A stretch of 64,000 bases of DNA, taken from the NCBI RefSeq assembly GCF_910592395.1, contig NC_088314.1, forward strand, positions 9,858,001 to 9,922,000, in the 5' to 3' direction. Under the pieces are notes generated by a model. The model ran no database searches, had not been told where the DNA came from, and worked only from the letters and a program-made list of their open reading frames with translations. The position numbers and the translations under genes were made by a program. Numbering within the stretch: the first letter of the stretch is position 1; the number at the start of each line of letters is the position of its first letter. Shown here in pieces: positions 11,775-25,600 of this stretch. This DNA comes from Lineus longissimus. Taxonomy: Eukaryota; Nemertea; Pilidiophora; Heteronemertea; Lineidae.

Positions 11775-14295
11775 AGTAAGTAAGTCTAGATCTAGTGGTG
11801 TGATGAATCATTTCATCTTTCTCCTATTTAAAGTAACATGCCTTCCATTAGGATATATGGAACCCTCCATGAAGAGATATGGAGTGTAGCCAAGGAGAGT
11901 ATCTTGGAATCTTGCAAAAGTATGCTGGCTCATACATCTGAGTATCCCCTGTCCCACTTTCTGTCAATTCTGTGAGCTTTGTCCCTCTAACTAATTGGAA
12001 TGAGTATCATTGCATGTTTGTGACATGGATTGTGTCACTTCCCAATTACGTAATGTACCTTGGTTGCTTAGCTGGTTATTCCTTCTAAGGGGCAGCAATC
12101 CTGCAGTAACCCTCATTTTCACCGCTCACCAGCCAAATCAGCCTCTGGTCAGGACGGCCCCACTTTTATTCCTCAGCGAGTGAAAGGATATGCAATAGGG
12201 GCTGTTTTGACTAGTTGCTGTTTTGACTGGATACCTTGACATTTACACCTCCCTTGAGGCACGTGCCACTGAATATCGAGAGGATCAGTAGGGGTTGAAA
12301 TGTCCATGATGGGTTAAGGTAGAAGGAGTAAAGGTCAACCCCGGAGGTTCATGTTAACAAAGGGACAGAAACGTTGTAAGCGAATCCACTTCACAAGTTT
12401 GCCCCCTGAACATCAATGCACTGCAGCAAAGGGGGACACTTGTGAAGTGAAAGTTTCCTCATTGCCGCAAATCTGCAAAAGAGAGGTGAAACTTATAACC
12501 TTGTCCGATCCTTCACGTTTCCTCTTATTTTGTGAGAACACAAGTCTGGGCTCATTCTGCCAGTTGACAGCATGTGGTTTGTTGATTCAGGTAGATGATA
12601 TCATTTTTGCAGTGTCAGCCAGCAGTTAGTAAGGTCTCTCATTCCCAGACCAAAGATTGATTACGTTGGCTTCCCCAAGCAATCAAGATAATCAGGATTA
12701 CGAACAAAACAGAGCAGGGGGACATTGGAGATGATTTCTTATTTCTGACAGTTTCTCTAATGCAGGTTTGCCGTAAAGCTACCTTTTGGTCCCCTTGGGA
12801 CCTCTGTGGATTGCTTGCTCTCTACAGGGGGCCACACATCTCATCCACATGGCACCAGGAGGAGAGAACATCATCACGTTATCAGATCAACTGACGACAC
12901 TGGAGTGGGGAAATTATCTCCGGTAAGAATAGCCCCACCCAATCTTTTGTGGCTGGCGCGTTGGTGGGGTGTGAGGAGTGTGAGGAGGGCATTACACTCT
13001 CAAAAGTTTCCGATCCGTGTTTTGAGGCCCGTAACCGACATATTTGTTCGATTGGGCACCGTGATTATCGTGATCATCAGCAGTTTTTTACACCGCATCT
13101 ACATCTTCTATTGTTAAGAGACAATGGGTGATATGAATAGACTAGCAAATGTTTTTGTCCAAAACTCCATGTACATTTACACTAGGCCTTTCTGTACAAA
13201 ATTGAAGTAAAAGTATTTACTTCTTTATTCATAAGGCCCAATATTCAGAAGATAATTCTTTGGATCTAAAGACGAATTCTTAGGATGTGACACATATGGA
13301 TCCAGGCATATCATGGAATGATCTTCAAATCTCGAAAATGGGGTTCCGCCCATGGATAATCATGGAGAAAGATCATAAAAGAGCTTTTATAATATTTGCA
13401 AGAAGCATTTTATTGCAGTAAATATACACACCAAAAAACTCTGAATCACAATTGACATCCCTATATTCGTATATGCAAGTTATGCAACCTACAGACAACC
13501 TTGCACGTAGGACGTTGCATAATTTTTGCGTTAAGTTAATTAACCCTTTAGCTGTTAGAGATTTTTATATCAAGAATACTTTCTGATTTGACCAATGTAG
13601 CCCTTTGAGGTACATTGGGTTAATGCATAACAACAGGTAAATAGTTTTTACTTGAAATCTGAAGTATTTACTGCCATCAGTATGCAAAAAGTTAAAGTAA
13701 ACCATTTACTTAAAAATATTTACTTTTGGCAGATCACCAAGTATTTACTAGTCTAGTATTTACTTTAAAATGAAGCAAAAACTACATATTTTGTAGTAAA
13801 TGCTTTAAAATCCCAAGGTAGCTCCAGACCAACCTTGGAAGCAAAGCACAACACACATAATATTCCTTTAAATCATTAATGAATGATTCAAAGAAGAGAA
13901 AGAAGTATCATGTCCAAGTACCAACATCCCGTCCAATCAAATTCTGATTTCACGAAGAAAACGGCATTTGCATGTAACTGCTATTTCGGGGAATGAAATG
14001 AGGCCACAGATTTCAAGTCCAAAGTATTTACCATGTTTACTGGTTTTGTACACATCATCTCTGAATGCATACTTGCTTTTACTTATACTTTTACTAGTAA
14101 CTACTAGTAAATACATTTGCTTCTACTAGCAGTATTTACTTCTTTTTTATGCACACCAACCATTGTCTTAAGATCAAAGTGCAGCACCAATGCATAATAG
14201 GTATGCTACAAACAGACTGATTTAACATTATTTATTTATTAGAACACATAGAGTTCAATTGAACAACGGGTGCAGTTTCGTGAATCATGCGTATA

Positions 14296-15115
14296 TACAT
14301 GTTGGTGCCATGTGAAAAGTACCATAGGGTACAAAGATTACACTATAGTTCGATTACAAACAGGCCAGCCAGGTAATCACATCTATCATTTCATTTTCGC
14401 TCAAAAATATACTGTATACTCTTCTGTCCCACATCATTAAAATCTCTTTAAGTATTTTCGCAGTGGGTACAAAGATTACAATAGGTTACAAAGATTACAC
14501 TATATTTTGATTATGAACAGGCCAGCCAGGTAATCACAGCTATCATTTCAGATAGGCGAGATTAGGCAGCTGTATGAGGTCCAAACTAATGACACTGCGA
14601 AAATACTTAATTATGAGGGACAGAAGAGGATATACAGTATATTTTTGAGTGAAAATGAAATGATAGCTGTGATTACCTGGCTGGCCTGTTCATAATCGAA
14701 ATATAGTGTAATCTTTGTACCCTATTGTAATCTTTGTAATCTTTCTACGCCTGCATATATACATGTTGGTGCCATGTGAAAAGTACCATAGGGTACAAAG
14801 ATTACACTATATTTCGATTATGAACAGGCCGGCCAGGTAATCACAGCTATCATTTCATTTTCGCTCAAAAATATACTTTAGCCTCTTCTGTCCCTCACCG
14901 TTAAAATCTCTTTAAGTATTTTCGTAGTGGGTACAAAGATTACAATAGGATACAAAGATTACACTATATTTCGATTATGAACAGGCCAGCCAGGTAATCA
15001 CAGCTATCATTTCATTTTCACTCAAAAATATACTTTAGCCTCTTCTGTCCCTCATGATTAAGTATTTTCACAGTGTCATTAGTTTGGACCTCATACAGCT
15101 GCCTAATCTCGCCTA
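14296..15115. repeat. Large inverted/direct repeat cluster (foldback element)
   Basis: A unit of about 170 bases, recognisable by GGGTACAAAGATTACACTATA and GGCCAGCCAGGTAATCAC, occurs in plus orientation near 14326, 14470, 14792 and 14930 and in minus orientation at 14552-14740. The minus copy (14552-14740) and the copy at 14929-15115 form approximately 190-base arms of an inverted repeat, ending in AGGCGAGATTAGGCAGC and its complement, with another copy between them. No protein is encoded. Confidence 0.85.
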
Positions 15116-16342
15116 CATCTACCTTGAGTAGATTATGCTCATTAATCCTAAGTTGTCCACAAATCATGTGGTGCAGTACAAAATCTTTCAAAATGCTTTG
15201 CCTGAAAATTTCAGGACTGCTTCAGGGATATAATGATCTAATACAGCTGGGCGCAATCAGATGTTTCATAGAATAAGGGTTAAACGGCTATATATTTTTT
15301 TTAGCATACTCACTTCTTCAACAAATTTACTATCTACAGCAGTTAATACAAAAGATCAGGCTTGACCGCTATTCACTAAGTGGTGCCTGGGTGGTTACAT
15401 CATAGCGGTTTTTGTTTGAGGCAAAACCCATAAGACTCCATCACCACTACAAAATTCCTCTGTACAAAATAATTAACCGTTCCTCAGAAGTTTCCGTCAT
15501 AAAATTTTAATAGATGAATAAATGATACGTACATGGGTATAGGGAGCAGAGAAGAGACTGATAAACTTCAAGCAAGCAGACACCAGAAGAGAGACTGGTA
15601 GGCCTACCAACTCTCATGGTCCCTTGAAGTATGCTGTAACAAGTTCGAAATATACTGGTCGATTTCCTAAGCTAACATCCATTTTAAAACTTTTCAATAA
15701 TAGCCTTGTCAGAGATAGATGGGTGCCCCCAGTGATGTAGGCTGATGTAGGCCGATTTCCTCATCAATTTTCTATGTCTGGTCCTCCCCTCTCCAGCTCG
15801 GATGGAGCTCAGTCTGTACAATCGAGGCAGCCATTGGGTCAGGTTTTTCGTCTGAAACCAATCAATCAAAAGGACAATCTTTCATGTTTGATTTTCACAT
15901 GCAGTAAAGTTTCTCAAACTTGAATCTCAGCTTTGACGGTACCCATGGGCAACACACATTGATTTAGAGGTTATGACTTGATTTGCGTGTCTCATATACA
16001 GTACCTCATTCTACATCCCGAGGAAATCAGGGGTTAAAGTTCACTTCTCCGGCCCTGCACACAAACCTCAAGAGACATTCACCCTCATTGGTGAAGTGCA
16101 GACATAACATCACCTCTTAAAGAGACCTGTATAGCAAACGCTTTTAAAAATGGGGAGTTTTGAACGGCCCGGTTATGACCTAAGGCGGGAATAAGCTTCC
16201 ATTGAAAAATGTTAACATTTTTGAGTTCCTCAGGTAGTTGATAATGCAGCCAATGAGCTGCATGAGAAGTAATCACCAATTTAGTTATTTCTACCACGTT
16301 CAGCTAGTCTAAATAAAGACTCGTGCCACGACTGGATCTCTT

Positions 16343-16520
16343 TAAGTCAGCACCGAGATTTAACTATCAACCTCGGTTCTAGTACCGTACTTCTAATGAT
16401 TTGTATGAATGGAAATCACACTCAGAAATCTTAGAATCGAGGTCAAAGCATGCGCCCTTCAAAGGAGACAGTGGTCTGCATTCATCGGCATGATCAAACA
16501 ACCAGTAATAACGCAAGTTG
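16343..16520. repeat. Dispersed repeat, copy downstream of helicase A
   Basis: It shares the order CAGCACCGAGATTTAACTATC, CCTCGGTTCTAGTACCGTAC, ATGATTTGTATGAATG and AACAAACAACCAGT with 49863-50040 in the same orientation. The two copies bracket the two-helicase block. Confidence 0.7.
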
Positions 16521-16664
16521 TAATGGATATTGTTGCTACCGCGTTTTTGAAATTCCTAGACGTAAGCGACGCTCTGATTGGGCGCACTCACTTCTGCGCT
16601 GGCACTTCACCAAATGGCCTGAAAGCTCTCGATCTGCGGTCTCCAGCTTTCAGGCCAGAGAGAA

Positions 16665-19600
16665 TCAGCTCATTGCCATCTGGTGACTCGGATCACCCCG
16701 TGACTCGTGTGATTTTCTCATTGTCTCACCTGGTAAATTCTTCATGAAATCCCCAAAATTTAATTCTGTCGCCCGCTTGCCAACTTGTTCTTGATCCTTC
16801 TCCAGGGGCACAAACTTGATGCCTACGTAGCAGTCGTTGTCAAGACAGAAATCAAGAAACCTGTGAAAAAGAGAGGAGCTCATGCTAAACATATCGCAGA
16901 TCAATCTTGGGGGCGGAGCCTGGAGCCAGAGAAAGGGAGCGCATCGTTGCTCTGCTGCCTAAGGTTGAATTCACCAAACTTTCTGGTCAGTTTCAAGGAA
17001 CGTCCTTACGTTAAGGGGGCACGGTTGGGGCACCACCCTCTGACCTGGGGGGTCAGAAAGGTGCCCCAAGTGCACAGTTTCCGGAAATTGTGTAAAACTC
17101 ACAACTAGGTTGGAAAAGCCTAAGTTTAACGTGCGGCAAAATTTCTTATTGACACCAGTAGTTATTTCACAATTGATCTGAAACAACTAAAAGTGTATAC
17201 TAGGCTGTGAGCTCTGTGGCCAGACAATTTTTGGAAGAAAAACCTTGGAGAATACAGAAATTTCGTCCAAGCTGAACGATTAAGAAAAGAAATATCTTAC
17301 TTGTTCCAACAGTCTGCAGGGTCGCGCTGTAGAAGATTTGGGTTTCCAATAACTATCATGAGGGCTTTGGCACGTGTTGTTGCCACATTGAATTTCTGAA
17401 ACAACGACAATGAAGATTATGTAAAAACAATTCCTGATGAAGTTCACACTTGCATTTCTGTAAGTAAACGCTGTTTTTACACCAACATATCATCAATAAA
17501 CAAGCACAGACACTATTGTGCACTAACGCACGCCTCTGTGGGCAAAAGGTGAGCAAGAAAGGGCGTCGCATTGAAAAGTGGGCAGAAGTGAAAGTCAGTG
17601 AAAGTAGAAGTGAAGTGAGGTCAACAAAATTCGCTCCATAGTGACCTAGATCTTTGATCTTTGGACTCTAAAGTCAAATGGGTCATTCAGGTGACCATCC
17701 CCAACATATTTGGTGTGAGCAAGGAGAAAGTGTCACCGTTTTACAACAGAAAAATGAAAGTGAGATATATTGCATATCATCAGCCTTCCATAAGAATTCG
17801 ACGCTGAGCAGACAATTATGGAATTGAGTTAGGGAGATAAAAAATACCCACCTTTACTTCAAGAAGGTGGGTACCCACCTTCTCAGAGTTTTATACAGAG
17901 GGGGACGGGGACCAATGCACCCCCATTATTTGCGGCATGGGAGTTATACCCCCCATCATCCGGATAAATTAAGTTTTCGAAATTTATGTTTTAAAGTCTA
18001 GTGGCATTTTAAGATACTAAGAAGCAGATTTAAGCGATGAAAAAAATTAACACATGAAAAAATTGTGCCGGAACCCTGCTCCCTATCAATGTCTCTCAAA
18101 TTTGACCTTAGTTCTCAAGTCTACTAACCTTTGCATTAGCAAGGAATCCAAGTTTGAACTCATCGTCTTTTTCCAGGTACTCTGGACTGCTTCTTACAGT
18201 TGATATGATGATGACCTTCCTCTCCTGGCCCTGGAATTCTTCCACTGACCCGACCTTGATCTTATTATAGTTCTTCTTCCGCAGTACCTGCTTTATTTTG
18301 ACCACCTGAATAAGGGTGAAAGCAGATTATATATGGTCATGGTCACAGGATATTAATGTTTGCAATGGAAAATGTGTTTTAAAAGCCTTGTTTAGATTGC
18401 AGTGGTTCTTTGCATCACAACGAAAGACTGACAAAATCACTTTGTACTTAATTCTAACAGGCCTTGTGTCGCAAGAGTACAACTCACATACCCTCGACTC
18501 AATATCATAAGAAAATGTAAATCGATTATGACCCGGCCGTAATCGGCATAATCTCCTTTAAAGCTCATTCCTCGTAATGCCAATTAACACCAAGTTCTAC
18601 ATGCATGAAAGACCGAACCCTGGTTTCAAACAAACCTGTTGTCGGTATGGCGCAATAATGCCAACGTCTGTCTGCTGCAACTTCTGGGTACCTCTTGCTG
18701 TCATCAGCTTCTCGACATATTTGTACACATGGGCAACCTCCTCCGGATTGAACCACGACGGGCTATGGCCTTCCCGCACTTCTTTACCGACAACACCATG
18801 AAATATAATCGGGAAATTCTTTTTCGGTAGCTCCTCCCATCGACAAAATGCCTCACGTGCCATTTCATCAGCGCAGACCCGCAGTTCACCATCGTAGAAG
18901 AGCTTGTTCGAGGTATCGATGATCACTGGATGTGACCGATAATTATCGAGCAACTTCGTAAGTACACGGGCATTGTAGTGGCTGTTATCAAGTTCAAAAG
19001 GACTTCGCTGGAATGGTTCAGTTTTCATCAGCCTTTCAAGGAGGGAGATATCTGACGAAGGAAAAAGAAATCAATCAGGGTTTCCAACTGAGGGGTGTTT
19101 TTTTAGATCGATTTTTCATTGTAAACCTGTTATAAATGTGTATAAAAACACAGATTTCTGGGTCAATGTTGTGACCCATAAGACCAAGATTGATTTAAAG
19201 TATACACATCCATCTTTGTATCTTTTGTGGTACTGAGATATAATGTAAATGTGTTTGGAGAAAAAAGCAAGCTTTTAATTAAATTTTTAGAGAAAATCTT
19301 TATTTTTAAGACAACACATCAGCCATTTTCCCTTGGAAGGACTTCACAAACAAATACCAAAGGTTTCTTTAACTGTTTTAAAAAATATATATTTTAAGAG
19401 ACTCGACTGTCTAGATATGGTTATTCTGTCACTGTGGCTTATTGGCCCAAAATTCATATATATTTTTATAATTCAGTGATTTCTCAATAGCAGGCCTGAT
19501 GACTTAATACCACCTGATTTGCTACTTATTTGCACCATCACGGTGCAAAGAGCCAGAGCGTTTTTACGAACCTAATTCAAATTCTTTCGCGTGAGGTGAT

Positions 19601-22600
19601 CGAACGATAGGTCCAAGTTGTTTGGGATCACCCGCCAACACAAGCTGTCCGCCATCTATGCTGTCCAGGATGCCAGCAACCGCTATCATAGCCTCCGACT
19701 CAAACGCATGACCCGCTTCATCAATGAAGACATGCGTGAAATGGTTCGGCGGGAAATTGGCAGAGACTAGTCTGAAAGATCGACGCATAAAACAGATTTT
19801 TGCATGAGAAATATTCCGGCAACCTGACTCTGTCCTGTCTTATTCATTTTAACACATAATTTGTACAAGACACTGCTAACATTGTTTGGAAAATAGTGAT
19901 TTGTATACGGACCTTCCAGCAGTTACCATGGTTACCACAACAACTCTCTTCTTGCATATGTCTTCTTTTGATGGGTAAAAATAATCGCCCTCATTCTTAT
20001 CATAATTCGATATGTCCTGAAAAACAAACATTAGTTGTAATGTTACTCTACTAAATTTTTAGCTCAGCAGGCTCAGTCGTTATTTCTTGAACCAACAACA
20101 ACAACAACTGGGAGCCGAAGTCTGAAGGGGCTAAATGAATTGAGAGTTGCACAGGGAGTCTGAATCTGAATAGGGGTTTGACTAACAAGGGATTAAAACT
20201 GTATAACGGAATATAAGGGATTGAAGACAAGGAAGTTTTAGTGGCCAAATTGAAAATCAGATCAGACCAAAGTCCAGCATCAGAGGTTATCCGACATAGG
20301 CGGTCATGTGTACCAAGTTTCAAGTACATAGCTTAAGGTGCCATAGTTACACTCAAACAGCCAATTTACGCCGTTTACACTCTGTGTCCTTGGAAAGTAG
20401 GTAAAATCAAAAATGTGTATGTTATGTGACATAATCTTGCTAGGAGTACCTACCAGAAAAATTTTATCGAAAACGAGTCACATATAAGCGAGATCTCTCT
20501 CTTTTTAGGTTTTCAATTTTGGCCCCCTACTGGCCAAGTTGAGAATCAGAGCAGACCGAAATTCAGCATAAGAGGTCACCTGACCTAGGGTTTCATAGCC
20601 TTAGCGGTTAAGAAATGTGCCACTGTTTTTAAAACAGGATACAGAGGACAACAACAGACGATGGATGACAACGGACGACGGACACTGTGGTATTAAGACT
20701 CCCCTACGGTGAACAGAAAAATCTTATTGGGAAATGGAAGCTGTACGGTGCCTATTTCCACTTCCCTATTCGCAGGTAATTGACAAAATACAACAAACTG
20801 GGAACTTGGAACTGGGAGTAATATCACAAAGGTAATGTACTCACTCTTATATCCTCTGGAACATCTGACCAGTTCCTGGAGGCTGCATATATCCGAAATA
20901 TTTTACTCTTTTGGACATGTTTGGCAACTCTTTGCGTGATCAAGTCAGCGGCACTGTTAGAAGGTGCACAGGCAAGAACATGAGCTCCAGGAATGCACTC
21001 TAGGACCTAGATGAAATAAAAATATCTTTAAGTTTTCTGGAAGGGTAAGGGATAAGTTCCTTGTTGGCTCAGGGGAGAAAATTCGATGAATACTTATTGA
21101 AACGAGGCCTAATTTGATCGGAGTTATTTTCAGATTGAATTGAGGTAACAGGCAGGATTGACAAAAAATGGCATAACAAGTGAACAAGCCGCAATGTGAT
21201 GCTCAGCGGTTGCTTGCCCATTATTCCTCACCTGTTTGATCGACTCAACCACAGTTACTGTCTTGCCCGTTCCCGGGGGACCGAAGATCAGATACGGTGC
21301 TGGGCGCGATGAACCTGCCACAATGTGTCGCACAGCAGTCGCTTGCTCAGTATTTGCTTCAATGCTCCTGTCAAAGAACCTGAAATGAAATATGTTCCAA
21401 ATGTATTTTCAGCCAATTAGAGGAAAAAGCCATGTGTATAACAGCAACCAGCTTTGTCCCCAGGAAGAAACTCAAGTTTTCTCACTCCAATATTATTTTC
21501 TAGTATGAACAGGATATGTTGCCTGGAGAAAATCCTAGATGTCTTCCGTGCATAAGGGGGATTCCCTATGTTATTTCTGCAGTGGTTTTTTTTATTGAAT
21601 TTAGACTCCCCAGGTGCGTATTCACCTGTGGGAGGTCAGACAGTATAGATGTTACCCCAATAATTTAGCCCAGGGTAGAACTGCAGCTGATTTTTAACCT
21701 TGAAGTATGAATACTAAGCTGTGTTCTGTCTGATTAAGCCTGTCAGAAGCTGCAAGTAGTCAATACCCCACCTGTGGGGGGGGGGTCAAGATCGTAAATG
21801 AACAGCAATTTTAATATGATAATTCGTGTGCGAAAGGGTTGCATGCACATAAGATCCTGGGAATAGTTTCTTTACAAACTTTTTTATAGCCTCTTTTGGG
21901 GCTACGCTGTTACGCCAGGTGCAGATGGTGTCTGGCTGAGGAAATAACAACTTTTCCATAAAATGTTCTCCTGCTAGTTCTGTTGCCCGATGCTGCAACA
22001 TCAGCGGTAGCCGGTTGAAGGTAAAGCGTACGTTGAATTTCATCCCGACAATGAATTTGGCTAACAACCTAGAAATAAAAGTTAGACTTTGATAACAAAG
22101 TTGTACAGGAACTATACTAGAACTTTCTTCTTCTTCTTTAGCATTCAGTTTGGTCAAGCGTTCAAATTATTTGTCATCAGGAAAAGGAAATGATGTTAAA
22201 AGCTCACACGCTTTCTAATTAAAACCGGGCCTTGCAGATTATGTCTACGTACTTGTTACTGAATCCTAGCAAAACACTGTCCAATTTAACTTGATGTACA
22301 TATCCTTTGTACTCTATATCCTCTGGCTTTCCGCTAGATTGTATGATCTCAACAAAGATGTGGTCTCCCCGCAAAACTGACGGCCGATTTTCAGCTAGGC
22401 CAGGAACCTGAAGAAAAAGAAGTTCAACCTCACAACTGTACCCAAAGCAATATTTCCCTAATTTTGTTTAACGTCTGCTTATCTCTGTTATAGATATTCA
22501 AGACACCAAAATTCCTCAGGGATTTGTAGAAAAATGGGCAATGATTTAGAGAATATCTAGAGGAAGAACAAGCTTTTTTTCGCACCTTTGCACTTCTGCA

Positions 22601-25600
22601 CTTTGCACACTGCACTTCAGAAAAAGAAAATATTGTAAAGAAAAAGAAATTGTTGTCGAAATTTTTTGTGTACAAAATATTCTTGTGAGTTTTACAATAA
22701 AAAAAAAATTCCTCAGGGAGGGCAACTCTTTCTGATATTGTAGGTATTTCCTCTGGCGTCTGTCCAAGTGCAGCCCCAAACTTAATACTTTTTAAAACAT
22801 TGGACAAGAAATTCACTGAAGGATCAAAGATCTATCCAAATGGCCGAACAATCTAGCATCCCCAGATCGAGTATTTTCAGGAACTGGGATTTTCACGACT
22901 CTATTTTTGCTAAATTTGAATAAGAGTATATGGCAGAAGGTCATTACTTCTAAAAAAAATCAACTAGTTCTTCCACCCTCCTTCACTGAAGGAAAAGTCT
23001 TTTTCAATTGCAAATATCAATTAGTGATACGAGATCTAGGATTTTTCTGAATTGGGATTTTCATAATTCTGTGTTGTGGCTATTATTTAGACACTTTTAG
23101 TGGTAATCTTACCTGTAGTTCAAGAAGCTTGCCGTCCCTTGTCATTTGAACATTCTTCAAATCATATACCCTGATATCCACCTCCATCTGGAGCTCTTCA
23201 AGATGAAGCAGGGCAGACATGCGGGAATGGTATTCCTTAATCCGTTTACTTGAAGGCTTCTCATCATCCATCAACATCCTAAAATACAATATCATTTTTG
23301 GGAAGGAAATGAAAACGCACCTTGATAAGGTACATCTACATTGTAGAGTTTACTGCATGCACACCTAGCCAAGTACATATCACTGCAGACATCAATTAAA
23401 GAATATCCTCTGTGCACAAACACCCTAGCTTTGGTAATGATCGAGCCCCAAGTAGGGAAATAAAGCACTTTTTGTGTTTTCAGTTTTAGCCCCCTGGTGG
23501 CAATATCAGGAATCTCCAAACATAGATAACAAAGTCAACGCATGCACAAAACAGTTGGAAAGCATACACCCAATGGGCATTCCAAGAACTCACTCTCGTC
23601 CAATCACAGGCACTAGGTCCGTCCTACAAATCTGATGATGCACAACGATTCCCCCTAATCTGTGCCACAAATGCGCTATTTACGCCATGATGTTTGATAA
23701 TTCCAATTAAAAAGTGGCAATATAGCGCACAATCTTCTCATGACGTGGCAATATAATATCGCGCAACCACTTTTTCAATCAGCAATGATAGTCACCGCTT
23801 CAGAATTTTAAAAAGCAAAAAAAATCACCAAATATTCATGGAAATGGAACAGGATCATGCAGTTAACCGTAGCTACATGTAATTTTGAAATTGGCCGAAA
23901 AAGGTGGGTATTCAGTTTGAGCCTCATTCCACAGCATGGTTCGGGAGAAACGTGTCAGCGACACCAGCGACAGGCCGAGTAAAAGAAAAAGACCATATCC
24001 GGGTTGATATGATGGAGAGTGTCAGCACGAGTGTTGTAAGTTACCTTATACGATTAAGTTCTGCATCAATGCTTCCGTCCTTGTGTGACATTGGCATCCC
24101 ACTATTCACAGCTGCTCGTGTAAATTTGGGAACAAAGTACTTCTTCAATTCTAGCTCTCTCTCTAATTGCTCACTCCTATGACTGAAAAGCATGGTACAC
24201 ATTGTATATAGCTAGTATAGGTCATGTTTTATTTATTCAATTTAACTTTTTTCAGTTCAAAAATTCAGACAAGATTACTGGTATAAGGGAGCTAAAAATG
24301 AGGTTTTCAAACATTGATGCCTGAAGTGCTGCTACAGGAAAAAGCTGAACGGCTCATCTGATAGTCTACAACAGTCTAACTTACGTTTTAGGCCTCTCAC
24401 CATCGATAACCTCCATTTGTGGCAAAACGCTGATCCGAGGCGGAGGTATATAAGGTGCCGTAGGGTCACTATCCAAAACCAATGTATTCACAACTCTTGT
24501 TTGGATTTCCCTGATGATAAATATGTCTTCACGGACGGCCCTTCTTTTTAAACGCAGTATTAGTATTGTGTGGTAGCGTCCAATTTTTTTGGCTGCAACT
24601 ATCACATTAAGGCTTACTACCTGACCTGAAAGGCAAATACTATATGTTCATGAAGAGATTCATCACAAAGGGATACATCCCTTTTTGCCATTTTGAGAAT
24701 GAAGTGTCCTTGGGATATTGTGCTCATCTGGGAATCACTGAGTGGTAGATGAAATGATATATGGAGGTTAAATTGACTTTTAAATATTACAAAATGCGGC
24801 ACTATCAATGACACTTTTAGGGTTTGACCTCTGTGAACTTGATAACTAGGTCAAAATTAGGTCACAATTGACCTAAATTGGATACCCAATAGGTATCTAC
24901 ATATAAAATTTGTAGAATATTTGACAAATAGTAGTGAAACATACCAACTTCAGTGAAATTTTAGAGTTTGACCAATCTGACCTTGAAAACTAGGCCAAGG
25001 TCAAAATGTTATAAGCACTTTGTCAATCTTGATCATATCAATCAATGATGCACCTTTGAGGATCACAAAGTGGAGGTTTCTTGATAACTGACATTGAGTT
25101 TTATGACCTGACCTACTTACATCTGAAAAGTAGGTCACATTGACCTGAGTTTTTGTTAATATGTAAAGATGCCCAATAGGTGTCTACATATCAAATTTGA
25201 AGAGTCTAGGATATCAATGTCTTGAGACGATTTTAAAGAGCCCATAAGTTTTCTGTTCTGCTTCTGAAGCATGAATCCAGCATAAAATATTGATGTCACT
25301 TTAAAGTTTCTTAAAGGGGGACTATAGGCAGGAGCAGGGGGTTAAATTGGCCACCTTCAGGTGACTTATACACAGTAATGGCACAAGATCTTGTTTGATT
25401 CAGCACTAGATATATTCCTTGTACGAGGGTGAATACAAGTAGGAAATAATGTGCGATTGGAGAGGCCCCTATTGGCAATTCTCACAGTACAAACCTGGCG
25501 CCACCTCCAGAGGACATTGAGAAACAAGGCCTTCGGGTTTCTTTAGTTTATAAAACGGCCTGTCTCTTAGGTATGCCACGTTGTGAAGATACACCACATT

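Larger units (their letters stand above)
10497..16664. other. Intergenic region without a convincing gene
   Basis: Between the dehydratase stop and the end of helicase A I see no supported gene. The proximal part should be the 3' untranslated region; I did not spot AATAAA in its first 900 bases. The region contains a LINE relic, a family 4 MITE, an AT-rich tract dense in AGTATTTACT-like words (about 13200-14160), the foldback at 14296-15115, and a dispersed repeat at 16343-16520. Confidence 0.55.

Noticed and set aside
12351-13131. Open frames of 60-103 codons in the 12-13 kb region
   Set aside because: No recognisable domain, splice partner or codon pattern; expected by chance at this length.
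24830-25260. Cluster of AGGTCA/TGACCT nuclear-receptor half sites
   Set aside because: The words come from a duplicated dispersed repeat in an intron; no spacing typical of response elements was seen.
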